Origin: an uncultured Myxococcales bacterium
GTDB taxonomy: Bacteria > Myxococcota_A > UBA9042
Length of the DNA stretch: 64,000 nt
NCBI GenBank assembly: GCA_903883645.1
Contig: CAISBR010000171.1
Location: 1-64,000, forward strand
Direction: 5' to 3'
Every line of letters starts with the position of its first letter. Within the stretch, counting starts at the first letter, position 1. Position numbers and translations under genes: made by a program. The notes below the pieces were generated by a model, which was not told the origin of the DNA, did no database searches, and worked only from the letters and a program-made list of their open reading frames with translations. Below are positions 10,703 through 18,622 of the stretch, piece after piece.

Positions 10703-11694
10703 GTGTAGCGGGCTCGCTGCAGAATCTTCATGTAGTTGCCGCGCTCAAAGGCCGCCGGGCTCGGGCAGCGCCACAGGCTCATGCTGCCGACGCTCTGCCC
10801 CAACGAGGCATACTCGTGGTCCGTCAGCCATCGCTCGAGCGCCGCGAGGATACCGGTCACACGCTGCGGACCGTGGCGCAACAGCTCCGACACCAGCTGC
10901 ACCGCGCGCGCACCGGCCATCAGCGACTTCAACACGCCGATCTCGTCGGACACGCCGCCAGAAGCGCACAGGTCGAGCGAGGTGCGCCCATACAGGATCG
11001 CCAGCCAGCGCAGCCGCAGCAGCAGCTCTGAACTATCTGAAAGCTTTAGCGTTTGCACCGCGTCGAGGTTCTCGATGTCGATATCGGGCTGATAGAAGCG
11101 GTTGAACAGCACCGCGCCACTCGCGCCGGCGTGCGACAGCGCCACCGTCAAGTGCGGCAGCGACGAGAAATACGGCGACAGCTTGACCGCCACCGGAATG
11201 GTCAGGTCGCTGGTGACGCGGTGCACCGTCTCGACTAGCTGCTGCTCGAGCTCCGCGCCACTGTGCCGCGCATCGGTGGCAATGTGATACAGGTTTAGTT
11301 CCAGCGCATCGGCGCCGGCTTGCGCCATCAGCTTGGCGTAGGCCAGCCAGCCCGAAGGCGTCGTGCCATTGAGCGAGGCAATCACTGGAATATCCACGGC
11401 TTTCTTCAGCGCCGCCAAATGGTCCAAGTACTTCTCGGGGCCTAGCAAGTAGTCGCCACTTTGCGGCAAGAAGTGCGCGGCTTCGGCCGACGACTCGTGA
11501 TGAGCGACGACATTGTTGAAGTAACCGGCCGTGTCATGCTCGATCTGCTCTTCGAACAGGGACCGCATCACGATCGCCGCGGCCCCGGCGTCTTCAATTT
11601 GGCGCACAAGGCCGATGTCGTCGCCGAGCGGCGAGGCACCCACAATCAGCGGATTTTTTAGGGGCAGGCCCAACCAGGTCGTCGAGAGATCCAT
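10699..11694 (-). CDS. Dihydroorotate dehydrogenase-like flavoprotein
   Basis: A 331-residue TIM-barrel protein of the dihydroorotate dehydrogenase superfamily (FMN-binding). It begins MDLSTTWLGLPLKNPLIVGASPLG, with the family opening NPLIVGAS, then ELNLYHI, VAVKLSPYFSS, GAVLFNRFYQPDIDIE and ASGGVSDEIGVLKSLMAGARAVQL (phosphate-binding end). It matches the dihydroorotate-dehydrogenase-like group whose role is not established, rather than a confirmed PyrD. The neighbours are membrane proteins, not pyrimidine genes. The ATG at 11694 follows GGTGGAG; the longer open frame to 11754 has no native look. First gene of the operon running to 6520. Confidence 0.85.
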   Translation of the reverse strand: MDLSTTWLGLPLKNPLIVGASPLGDDIGLVRQIEDAGAAAIVMRSLFEEQIEHDTAGYFNNVVAHHESSAEAAHFLPQSGDYLLGPEKYLDHLAALKKAVDIPVIASLNGTTPSGWLAYAKLMAQAGADALELNLYHIATDARHSGAELEQQLVETVHRVTSDLTIPVAVKLSPYFSSLPHLTVALSHAGASGAVLFNRFYQPDIDIENLDAVQTLKLSDSSELLLRLRWLAILYGRTSLDLCASGGVSDEIGVLKSLMAGARAVQLVSELLRHGPQRVTGILAALERWLTDHEYASLGQSVGSMSLWRCPSPAAFERGNYMKILQRARYT

Positions 11695-11826
11695 CCGAGC
11701 ACTCCACCGCGAACGCTGTTCGCTTCTGGCCGGCGCATTGCCCGGCAGGGCCAAAAAATTACGCTCAACTCAGCAGCGGTTCAAGCCCGCAGACACCGAT
11801 CGTGTCACACTCGCGTGGCGGCGGCA

Positions 11827-13218
11827 CTAACTGCGCAGCCGCACCACCCCGCGCGACACCTCGCCGGCCGTGTCCGAGAAGATGCGGTCCTTCTCGCTGC
11901 CGTCGCCGGGCACCAGCACCTCGAACGGAGAGCCGCGCAGCGCCTGCAAGTCGAGCACCACATGCTCGCCATCGCCCGGCTCCGCGTCGCCCACGGTATT
12001 GACCGGCCCAACCGACTCGCCCAAGGCCAGCAAACTCAGGCGGTAGGCACTCTCTGCCCAGCTGCGGCGCGGTACAAAAGCCGAGAGCTTCTGCGCTCCC
12101 CCCTTCTGCGCCAGCAGCTTGATGTCGTTCACAAAGGCATCTAACGCCGTAAATTCTGGAATATCCGGTTCGCCCGGCGGCGCCATCTCGGGGTCACCCA
12201 GCGACCAGCCCACCGCCATCGGCAGCTCGCTGCGGTCGGGCGCCTGCACAAACTCGTACTCGGCCTCGCTTAGCACGTTGTCTAGGATCAAAAACTGCGG
12301 CGTCACCGGCATCGACACCAGCGGCCGGCCAAAATCGGCCAACTGCTCCACATCGCAGCGCATCAAGAATGAGGTCACATCGGTCAGCGACAAGCCCGTG
12401 CGCCCCAGCTGAATGCGCTTGGCCTGCAGATCGCCCACCGCACGCTGCAACACCGCCTGCCACTGGTGCAATTCGGACAGCGACTGGCCCACCGACTGCG
12501 CCACACGGTAGCTACCGCCATCATTGAGGTCGAGCGTCTCGAGCGCGGCACGGGCGCGGCGGGCCCAAGCCAGATTGCGCTCAATGCGATCTTGCGCTTC
12601 TAGAACGCGCACTTCGGAGTGCGAACCCACCGCTTCTTCGGCCATATCGACGATACGCCGCAGATTGTGGTGCAAATGGCGCAGCGCCCCGGTCTGCTCG
12701 TGGCCCAGATCGCGCGACAGCTCAACGTTCAGCACCCCCAGCGCCAGGTCGCCCTCTTGCGGCTGGATGCCGAGCACCCGCGAGATCACTGCGTAAAGCG
12801 CTTCGCCGCGATCGGTTAACCGCACCGCCCCTTCAATAATCTCGAGCCAGCCGCCCTTGCGCAGGCTGCGCAGCACCGCTGAACGCGCTTCGGAAGTCAG
12901 CCACGAAAAATGCCTAGCGATTGCCTCAGGTTCCCAGCGGGTCCGGTCGGAGCCAGCCAGCTCGGTCAGCACGGCCAGTCGCACCGCAAAATCGGCCTCG
13001 CCTAACCGCACCAGATCGCGCAGCAGGGCGAAGTAGGTCAGACCCGCTTGCGCCGCAGCTAAGCTCGGCACGTCGGCGGGGTCAAAACCCTCGGCCATCA
13101 GGTCGCTTAGTGCCTCAACCGGCAGCTCTGGGCCCTCATCGGGCTCTGCTGCCGCCAGACGCGGCGAAATCTGGGGGCGCAAGGCCTGTTTGGGGGGCTC
13201 GATCGGCATGGTCGACAT
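11827..13218 (-). CDS. Winged-helix-like plus helical protein next to recN, unknown
   Basis: A 463-residue soluble protein, start chosen at ATG 13218 behind GAAGGTG. An ATG at 13260, exactly after the recN stop, is possible. Residues about 75-150 look like a winged helix (AIARHFSWLTSEARSAVLRSLRKGG, WLEIIEGAVRLTDRGE). Residues about 170-270 are long helices with heptad-like spacing (LRHLHHNLRRIVDMAEEAV, RIERNLAWARRARAALETL). The C-terminal third is mixed. This winged-helix-plus-helical-bundle plan recalls MukF/MksF-type kleisins, but no partner genes for such a complex are nearby and no diagnostic motif is seen. Co-transcription with recN, 42 bases upstream, is likely. Confidence 0.75.
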   Translation of the reverse strand: MSTMPIEPPKQALRPQISPRLAAAEPDEGPELPVEALSDLMAEGFDPADVPSLAAAQAGLTYFALLRDLVRLGEADFAVRLAVLTELAGSDRTRWEPEAIARHFSWLTSEARSAVLRSLRKGGWLEIIEGAVRLTDRGEALYAVISRVLGIQPQEGDLALGVLNVELSRDLGHEQTGALRHLHHNLRRIVDMAEEAVGSHSEVRVLEAQDRIERNLAWARRARAALETLDLNDGGSYRVAQSVGQSLSELHQWQAVLQRAVGDLQAKRIQLGRTGLSLTDVTSFLMRCDVEQLADFGRPLVSMPVTPQFLILDNVLSEAEYEFVQAPDRSELPMAVGWSLGDPEMAPPGEPDIPEFTALDAFVNDIKLLAQKGGAQKLSAFVPRRSWAESAYRLSLLALGESVGPVNTVGDAEPGDGEHVVLDLQALRGSPFEVLVPGDGSEKDRIFSDTAGEVSRGVVRLRS

Positions 13219-13260
13219 GGTGGCACCTTCGGGCTGCGCTGCACAGGGCACACGCGACAA

Positions 13261-14973
13261 CTACACGGGCCGACCTTGACTCGCAATCAACTGGCGGGCG
13301 TGCTCCAGCGCCGTGTCGTGCTCGCCGTCGACGATACCCAACATGCGCGCCAGTTCAGTAAGCCGCTCATGGCCTTGCAACCTCTGAAGCGACGACTGCG
13401 TGCGACCCTCGTGCTCGCGCTTGACGACCTGCACGTGCTGATCGGCCGCGGCGGCGACCTGCGGCAGGTGCGAGATGCATAGAACTTGTTGCCTTTCGCC
13501 GATTTCGCGCAAAAAGCGCCCCAGCACCAGACCCGTGGTACCCGACAGCCCGGCGTCGGCCTCGTCGTAGATGGCGGTAGGCAAAACATTAATTGTATCG
13601 GCAAGTTGCAGATCGCTCCACGCCGCATCGCCGAGCGCCCGCTGCACCGCCAGCAGCACCCGCGACAGCTCACCGCCCGACGCCACCTCGTGCAGCGGCC
13701 CCTCGCTCTCGCCCAGGTTGGCCCGCAGCCACAGCGCCGCCCGCGTGTAGCCAGTGGGCGACAGCTGCTGCGTCTCGGCGCTCAGCTGCACCCGCACAAT
13801 TGCAGATGGCATGCCCAGTTGGCGCACCACGTCGCTGATCTTTTCGCCCAGCGGTCGGGCCGCCAGTTCGCGGCGCTCGTGAAGCTGTTCCCCAAGACTT
13901 TCGCACAGTTTACGCTCGGCGGCCTCGGCCCGCTCCAGCTCGAAGGTGCGCATTTCGTCGGTCGCCGCTTCGAGCTCGCTGCTCACTTGCGTCAGCCGCT
14001 CGAGCATCGCCGCTTCCGTGCCGCCATACTTGCGAATCGCACGGGTCAAGACATCCAATCGCTCAGAAACACGCGACAATTCGCGGTCATCGCGCGGCAA
14101 ACTGCGGGCATGGCTTGCGACATCAAAGCCCAGGTCACCAGCGATCGCCTCAAGGTCGCGGGCCCGCGTGGCCAAATCCGCCAGTTGCGCATCCACCGCC
14201 TCAAGCTTTCCTAGCGATCGCGCAACCTTCGCCGCCAGCTCTGCCATGCCGCCGCTGCCTTCTAACGCTTCGCGCGCTTCGTTCAGCCCTTTGGCCAGCT
14301 TGTCGGTGGCCTTGAGCACGGCAATGCGCTGCTGCAGCTGGGCCTGCTCGCCCACTTTGGGATTCAAGTCGCTCAGTTCTTTGTGCACAAAGCGCAAGAA
14401 GTCTAGGCGGTCTGCGGCTTTACTCTGGCTCGTCCGCAGCTCGTCAAGCTCGCGGCTCGTCTTTTGCCACGTCTGGTAGTGCTCGCCGTAGCGCCGCAGC
14501 AGGTCCATGTGGCCGGCAAAACGGTCCAAGATGTCGAGATGCGCGGCCGGCTCAAGCAGCCGATGCTGGGCGTGCTGCGCCGAAAGATCGACCAAGGGCG
14601 TTGCAATTTTGCGCAGTTGCGCCGCAGTCACCAACCGGCCGTTGATCCAGCAGCGGCTTTTGCCAACCCCCTGGCCCACCACGCGCCGCAAAATCAGCGT
14701 GTTCTGATCGTCGAGGCCAATGCCGTAATCGCGCAGCTCGGCCAAAACCCCAGGCTCGACCACACTTTCGAACTGGGTTTCGACCTCGGCCTGCGTCTGG
14801 CCGTGGCGAATGGCCTTGTCGCTCGACCGACCGCCCAGGGCCAAGGCTAAGGCGTCTAAAAGAATCGACTTGCCCGCGCCCGTCTCGCCGGTGATGGCGG
14901 TCAGGCCCGGCCCGAGCGGCAGGTCTACAGACTCAAGGATGGCGTAGTCGCGAATGCGCAGCGCTGTCAGCAT
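13261..14973 (-). CDS. recN: DNA repair protein RecN
   Basis: SMC-like ATPase acting in double-strand-break repair. The 570-residue product opens with MLTALRIRDYAILESVDLPLG and the Walker A GETGAGKS; the coiled-coil arms occupy roughly residues 150-370; the ABC signature is ASGGELSR and the Walker B region reads IYDEADAGLSG, followed by the VLCISHLPQVAA segment with the H-loop. Length fits RecN (about 550-570). An in-frame GTG at 15000 would add nine residues. It follows the Der gene on the minus strand and precedes the winged-helix-like gene. No LexA-type operator could be assigned in the 66 bp ahead of it. Confidence 0.93.
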   Translation of the reverse strand: MLTALRIRDYAILESVDLPLGPGLTAITGETGAGKSILLDALALALGGRSSDKAIRHGQTQAEVETQFESVVEPGVLAELRDYGIGLDDQNTLILRRVVGQGVGKSRCWINGRLVTAAQLRKIATPLVDLSAQHAQHRLLEPAAHLDILDRFAGHMDLLRRYGEHYQTWQKTSRELDELRTSQSKAADRLDFLRFVHKELSDLNPKVGEQAQLQQRIAVLKATDKLAKGLNEAREALEGSGGMAELAAKVARSLGKLEAVDAQLADLATRARDLEAIAGDLGFDVASHARSLPRDDRELSRVSERLDVLTRAIRKYGGTEAAMLERLTQVSSELEAATDEMRTFELERAEAAERKLCESLGEQLHERRELAARPLGEKISDVVRQLGMPSAIVRVQLSAETQQLSPTGYTRAALWLRANLGESEGPLHEVASGGELSRVLLAVQRALGDAAWSDLQLADTINVLPTAIYDEADAGLSGTTGLVLGRFLREIGERQQVLCISHLPQVAAAADQHVQVVKREHEGRTQSSLQRLQGHERLTELARMLGIVDGEHDTALEHARQLIASQGRPV

Positions 14974-15039
14974 GCTGTGACCCAAAGGCAGCGCGGCCAC
15001 GCCGCGGATTGGATTCGCTCGGGCCCCAAAAGACCGCTT

Positions 15040-16860
15040 CTACTTACTAAACCTGCGAGACTTGCCAATTTTGGCGTCGTCGTCGGCCCACTCGGCCTCG
15101 TCGATACCACCAAAGTCAGCCCCCACATCCTCGTCGCCGTCGTCGTCGTCGTCGCCACCAAAATCGTGGGGTTCCACGCCGTCCCAACCCAGCAGAGTCG
15201 GATCTTCTCCCGTTACCGCCGCCACCGCCAGTGCCTCGGTGACGCGGCGCGTCTTGCGCTCCGGCTTCTTCTTCAGGTCCAAGCGGATCGGCACGCCCTC
15301 AAAGTCCCAGGTTTCGCGGATCTGGTTGATCAAGAACCGCTGGTAGGCCGGCGAGATCGCCCCCAGCATATTGACCGATACGACGAATTTCGGTGGCCGT
15401 ACTGCGAGTTGCGCGCCGTAGTACATGCGCAGCTTGCGGCCACGGAAGGTCGGCGGCTGCACACGCTCTTGCAGCGCAATCAGCCACTTATTAAAGGCCG
15501 CGGTCGGCACGCGCCGGTTGAAGTTTTCGTAGACCCTTTGCACAGTCTCAAAGGTCTTTTCTACCCGCTGACCCGACTTGGCCGACAAGAACACCTTGGG
15601 GCAGTACGACAAGAACGGCATGATTCGCTCTAGGTCGGCCTCGTAACCCCTCGAAAGCATAGTGTCTTTGCCTTCAACCGCGTCCCACTTATTGACGGCC
15701 ACCACGCAGGCGCGGCCGCGATCTTGCACCAACGCCGCGATCTTGCTGTCTTGATCGCTCAGCCCCTGGGTCGCGTCGAGCACCAGCACGGCCACGTGGC
15801 TGCGCTCGATGGCCCGCACCGACTGGCTGACCGAGTACTGCTCGACCAAGTCGTGAATGGCTCGCTTGCGCCGCAAACCCGCAGTGTCTACAAGGGTAAA
15901 CGCCCGCTCGCGCCACACAAAGTCGACGTCGATCGCATCGCGGGTGGTGCCCGGCTGGTCGGCGCAAATCACCCGCTCGTGACCCAAAAGCTTGTTGATA
16001 AGCGTAGACTTGCCCACATTCGGCTTGCCCACAAAGCACACGCGCACGCGCTCGACACGGCCGCCGCGCACTCGTTCGAGCTGAGGCCGCTCGTCGTGGT
16101 CGGGCTCGCCCTCCCAATGGCCGCGCTCACCCAGCGCATTCTCAACGGCTTCCATCAGATCGAGCACGCCGCGGTTGTGCTCGGCAGCGATGGGCCACAC
16201 ATTGTCGAAACCAAGCGCATACATGGCCATAGCGTCGGCATCGAGGCTGTCGGTATCGGCCTTGTTCGCGCACAAGAACACTGGCTTCTTGGTGCAGCGC
16301 AGCACCTGAGCGATCTCTTCGTCGGCCGGCAGCAACCCCTCGCGCGTGCAGGTCATAAAGATGATGGCGTCGGCCTCGTCGATCGCGATGTGGGCTTGCT
16401 GGCGCATCAGCGGCAACATGCCTTCGGACTCGCCCGGGGCAAAACCGCCGGTATCGATGATCTGAATTTGATGCAGGCCGTAACGCGTCAAGGCGTAGTG
16501 TCGGTCGCGCGTAACGCCAGGCGTATCGTACGTAATCGCCGTGCGCTCGCCGATCAGGCGATTAAATAGCGTCGACTTGCCGACATTGGGCCGGCCCACC
16601 AGCGCCACCACCGGCGGGTTCCAAGTCGGCCCCACGACGGCAGGTTCGCCTACGGCCGCCTCGTCCCAAACCGGGCCATCGTCCTCGTCATCGTCGTCGC
16701 CAACGTCCTCGTCGTCGCCAACGTCATCGTCGTCTCCCTCGAACTCCTCGTCGTCCTCGAACTCATCGTCCTCGAACTCCTCGTCCAAGTCGGCATCGAG
16801 GTTGAGATCGCGGTCGTCGTCTAGCGCGTCGGCGGGTTTGTCATGGTCGGGCGTGTTCAT
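15040..16860 (-). CDS. der: GTPase Der with acidic N- and C-terminal extensions
   Basis: Double GTPase needed for 50S ribosome assembly. The 606-residue product is longer than usual (about 440-490). Residues 1-63 are almost entirely Asp/Glu with Val/Gly (for example EEFEDDEFEDDEEF), and residues about 575-595 form a second acidic patch ending in the basic SRRFSK. The first G domain starts at GRPNVGKS (89-96) and the second at GKPNVGKS (about 278); DTPG and DTAG switch motifs and two NKxD motifs (CANKAD, AVNKWD) are present, followed by the KH-like domain (RKLRMYYGAQLAVRPPKFVV). ATGA overlap couples it to the upstream era gene. Confidence 0.95.
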   Translation of the reverse strand: MNTPDHDKPADALDDDRDLNLDADLDEEFEDDEFEDDEEFEGDDDDVGDDEDVGDDDDEDDGPVWDEAAVGEPAVVGPTWNPPVVALVGRPNVGKSTLFNRLIGERTAITYDTPGVTRDRHYALTRYGLHQIQIIDTGGFAPGESEGMLPLMRQQAHIAIDEADAIIFMTCTREGLLPADEEIAQVLRCTKKPVFLCANKADTDSLDADAMAMYALGFDNVWPIAAEHNRGVLDLMEAVENALGERGHWEGEPDHDERPQLERVRGGRVERVRVCFVGKPNVGKSTLINKLLGHERVICADQPGTTRDAIDVDFVWRERAFTLVDTAGLRRKRAIHDLVEQYSVSQSVRAIERSHVAVLVLDATQGLSDQDSKIAALVQDRGRACVVAVNKWDAVEGKDTMLSRGYEADLERIMPFLSYCPKVFLSAKSGQRVEKTFETVQRVYENFNRRVPTAAFNKWLIALQERVQPPTFRGRKLRMYYGAQLAVRPPKFVVSVNMLGAISPAYQRFLINQIRETWDFEGVPIRLDLKKKPERKTRRVTEALAVAAVTGEDPTLLGWDGVEPHDFGGDDDDDGDEDVGADFGGIDEAEWADDDAKIGKSRRFSK

Positions 16861-18515
16861 GTCAGATATCCAAAATCGCGAAGCTTCTCGATGCGTTCAG
16901 GCCAATTGGGCTCGACGCGCACATGCACTTCGAGAAACACTTTGCGGCCAGTCTGGCGTTCCATTTGCTTGCGGGCCGCGGTGGCGAGCGCCTTCATGCG
17001 CTGCCCTGCTTTGCCGATCAAGATCGCCCGCTGAGCGGGTTTCTCGACGTGCACGAGCACCTGGATATGAATCAAGTCCTGCAGCTCTTCCCATACTTCG
17101 GTCTCGCAGGCTACGCCGTACGGCACCTCTTCGCGGGTCTGCAAGAACACTTGCTCGCGCACTAGCTCGGCGGCCAAGAACCGCAGCGGCCGGTCGGTCA
17201 GCTCGTCGGCGGCAAATTCTGGTTGCCCCAAAGGCATGTAGGCCACGATCTCGTCGACCAAAGTGCGCAGGCCATCGGCCGTCCACGCGCTGACGGGCAC
17301 GATCGCCCCCACGCCAGGCGCAGTGCCCAGCGCCAGCATCACCGGCAGCAAATGCCGCGACTTGACGATGTCGGTCTTGTTCAGCGCAATCATCCACTTC
17401 TGGTTGTGTCGCATAATCTCGCGGATCACGCGCCGGTCGCCGGGGTGAATGCCGCGATGCAGGTCGGGCAGCGGGGCGACCTCAACAACCTCTGCAACTT
17501 CAGCCCCTTCAACGGCATCAACGGCAGCAACGGCTTCGGCGCTGGCTTCGGCGCTATCGTCGAGCTCTGCAGCGGCTTCGGCATCGGCTTCGTCGGGCTT
17601 CGTGCCGGCTCGCTCTGCCCAACGGGCCGCCTTGGGGGCATCGATCACTAGGACGACAACATCAACTGTTTCAAGTGCTTCAACGGCTTGCCCGACCATC
17701 GCGCGGTTCAGCGGCGTGCGCGCTTTGTGGATGCCCGGAGTATCCAAGAAGACCACTTGCGCCTTGGCCGTGGTCAAAATCCCGCGAATGTTGTCGCGCG
17801 TGGTCTGCGGCTTAGGACTTACGATCGCGAGCTTTTCGCCGAGCAGGCGGTTCAGCAGCGTCGACTTGCCGGCGTTGGGCTGGCCCGCCAACACCGCAGC
17901 GCCAAAACGAAACTCGCCGGCATCTACCGACTCTTGGCGCGCGGCCACTTGCGCATCGCTCAGCGGGTCTTCGGTCCACGACCCAACCGAATAGTCGGGC
18001 TCGTGCGGGCGCTCAACCACCGGCGCGGCGGGAGCGGTCACGACCGCCGGCTCGGGCGCGGGCAGGGGAGCGGGCTCAGCATCGCGAAATACATCGATTG
18101 GCTTAGGCGCACCCGATCCCGTCATCGTCTGCTGGCGGTGCGGCTTGCGCGCGGCATTGGGCTCGTAGCGCGATGGGCGCGGCCGGTCCTGCGACCCGCT
18201 TTGGTCGCTGGGGCGCGGCCGGTCCTGCAGTCCGTTTTGGTCACTCGGGCGCCGCCTATCCTGCGACCCGTTTTGGTCGCTGGGGCGCCGCCTATCCGGC
18301 GATCCGTTTTGGTCGCTGGGGCGCGGCCGGTCTGGCGATCCGTTTTGGTCTCTGGGCGGCGGCGGTGCGCCGGGACCGCGGCGGTCGCTCACGGCCGGGT
18401 CGCTGGGCTTGTCGCTGGGCCGGCGGCGCACGACTCCGCTTCGCACCGAACCTTTTTCGCGTTTGGGTCGGCTCTGCGACGGGCGGCGGGGCGGGTGATC
18501 GGTGGGTCGCGTCAT
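16857..18515 (-). CDS. era: GTPase Era with long repeat-bearing N-terminus and acidic insertion
   Basis: Era binds 16S rRNA during 30S maturation. The 552-residue product is nearly twice the usual 300. Residues 1-200 are low-complexity, including five 12-residue repeats (55-114, consensus SDQNGSPDRRRP). The G domain has GQPNAGKS (211-218), PQTTRDNI switch I, DTPG (258-261) and NKTD (379-382). Between DTPG and NKTD lies an acidic Ala/Glu/Val-rich insertion (about residues 298-352) not found in standard Era. The KH domain contains ILIGKAGQRMKALA (498-511). The ATG at 18515 is the first good start; ATG at codon 131 is an alternative. Coupled by ATGA overlap to der. Confidence 0.93.
   Translation of the reverse strand: MTRPTDHPPRRPSQSRPKREKGSVRSGVVRRRPSDKPSDPAVSDRRGPGAPPPPRDQNGSPDRPRPSDQNGSPDRRRPSDQNGSQDRRRPSDQNGLQDRPRPSDQSGSQDRPRPSRYEPNAARKPHRQQTMTGSGAPKPIDVFRDAEPAPLPAPEPAVVTAPAAPVVERPHEPDYSVGSWTEDPLSDAQVAARQESVDAGEFRFGAAVLAGQPNAGKSTLLNRLLGEKLAIVSPKPQTTRDNIRGILTTAKAQVVFLDTPGIHKARTPLNRAMVGQAVEALETVDVVVLVIDAPKAARWAERAGTKPDEADAEAAAELDDSAEASAEAVAAVDAVEGAEVAEVVEVAPLPDLHRGIHPGDRRVIREIMRHNQKWMIALNKTDIVKSRHLLPVMLALGTAPGVGAIVPVSAWTADGLRTLVDEIVAYMPLGQPEFAADELTDRPLRFLAAELVREQVFLQTREEVPYGVACETEVWEELQDLIHIQVLVHVEKPAQRAILIGKAGQRMKALATAARKQMERQTGRKVFLEVHVRVEPNWPERIEKLRDFGYLT
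18174..18353 (-). repeat. Five in-frame 36 bp tandem repeats inside era
   Basis: Five imperfect 36 bp units encode residues 55-114 of Era, each as a 12-residue unit: RDQNGSPDRPRP, SDQNGSPDRRRP, SDQNGSQDRRRP, SDQNGLQDRPRP and SDQSGSQDRPRP. The units are in frame, so copy-number change would lengthen or shorten the disordered N-terminus without breaking the gene. Confidence 0.9.
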
Positions 18516-18622
18516 GAGGTAGGCCTGGTCCGTCGGGCAGCGGGGCGCAACAGTAGGCCCGAAATTGCCGCAAAGCGCAAGCGAATTCGCGCCACTGCCA
18601 AGGGCGCTGCCCGCCAAAGGTG

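Noticed and set aside
11709-11723. GCGAAC-GCT-GTTCGC palindrome as a LexA (SOS) box
   Set aside because: The Bacillus/actinobacterial box needs four spacer bases, here there are three, and the downstream gene is not an SOS type.
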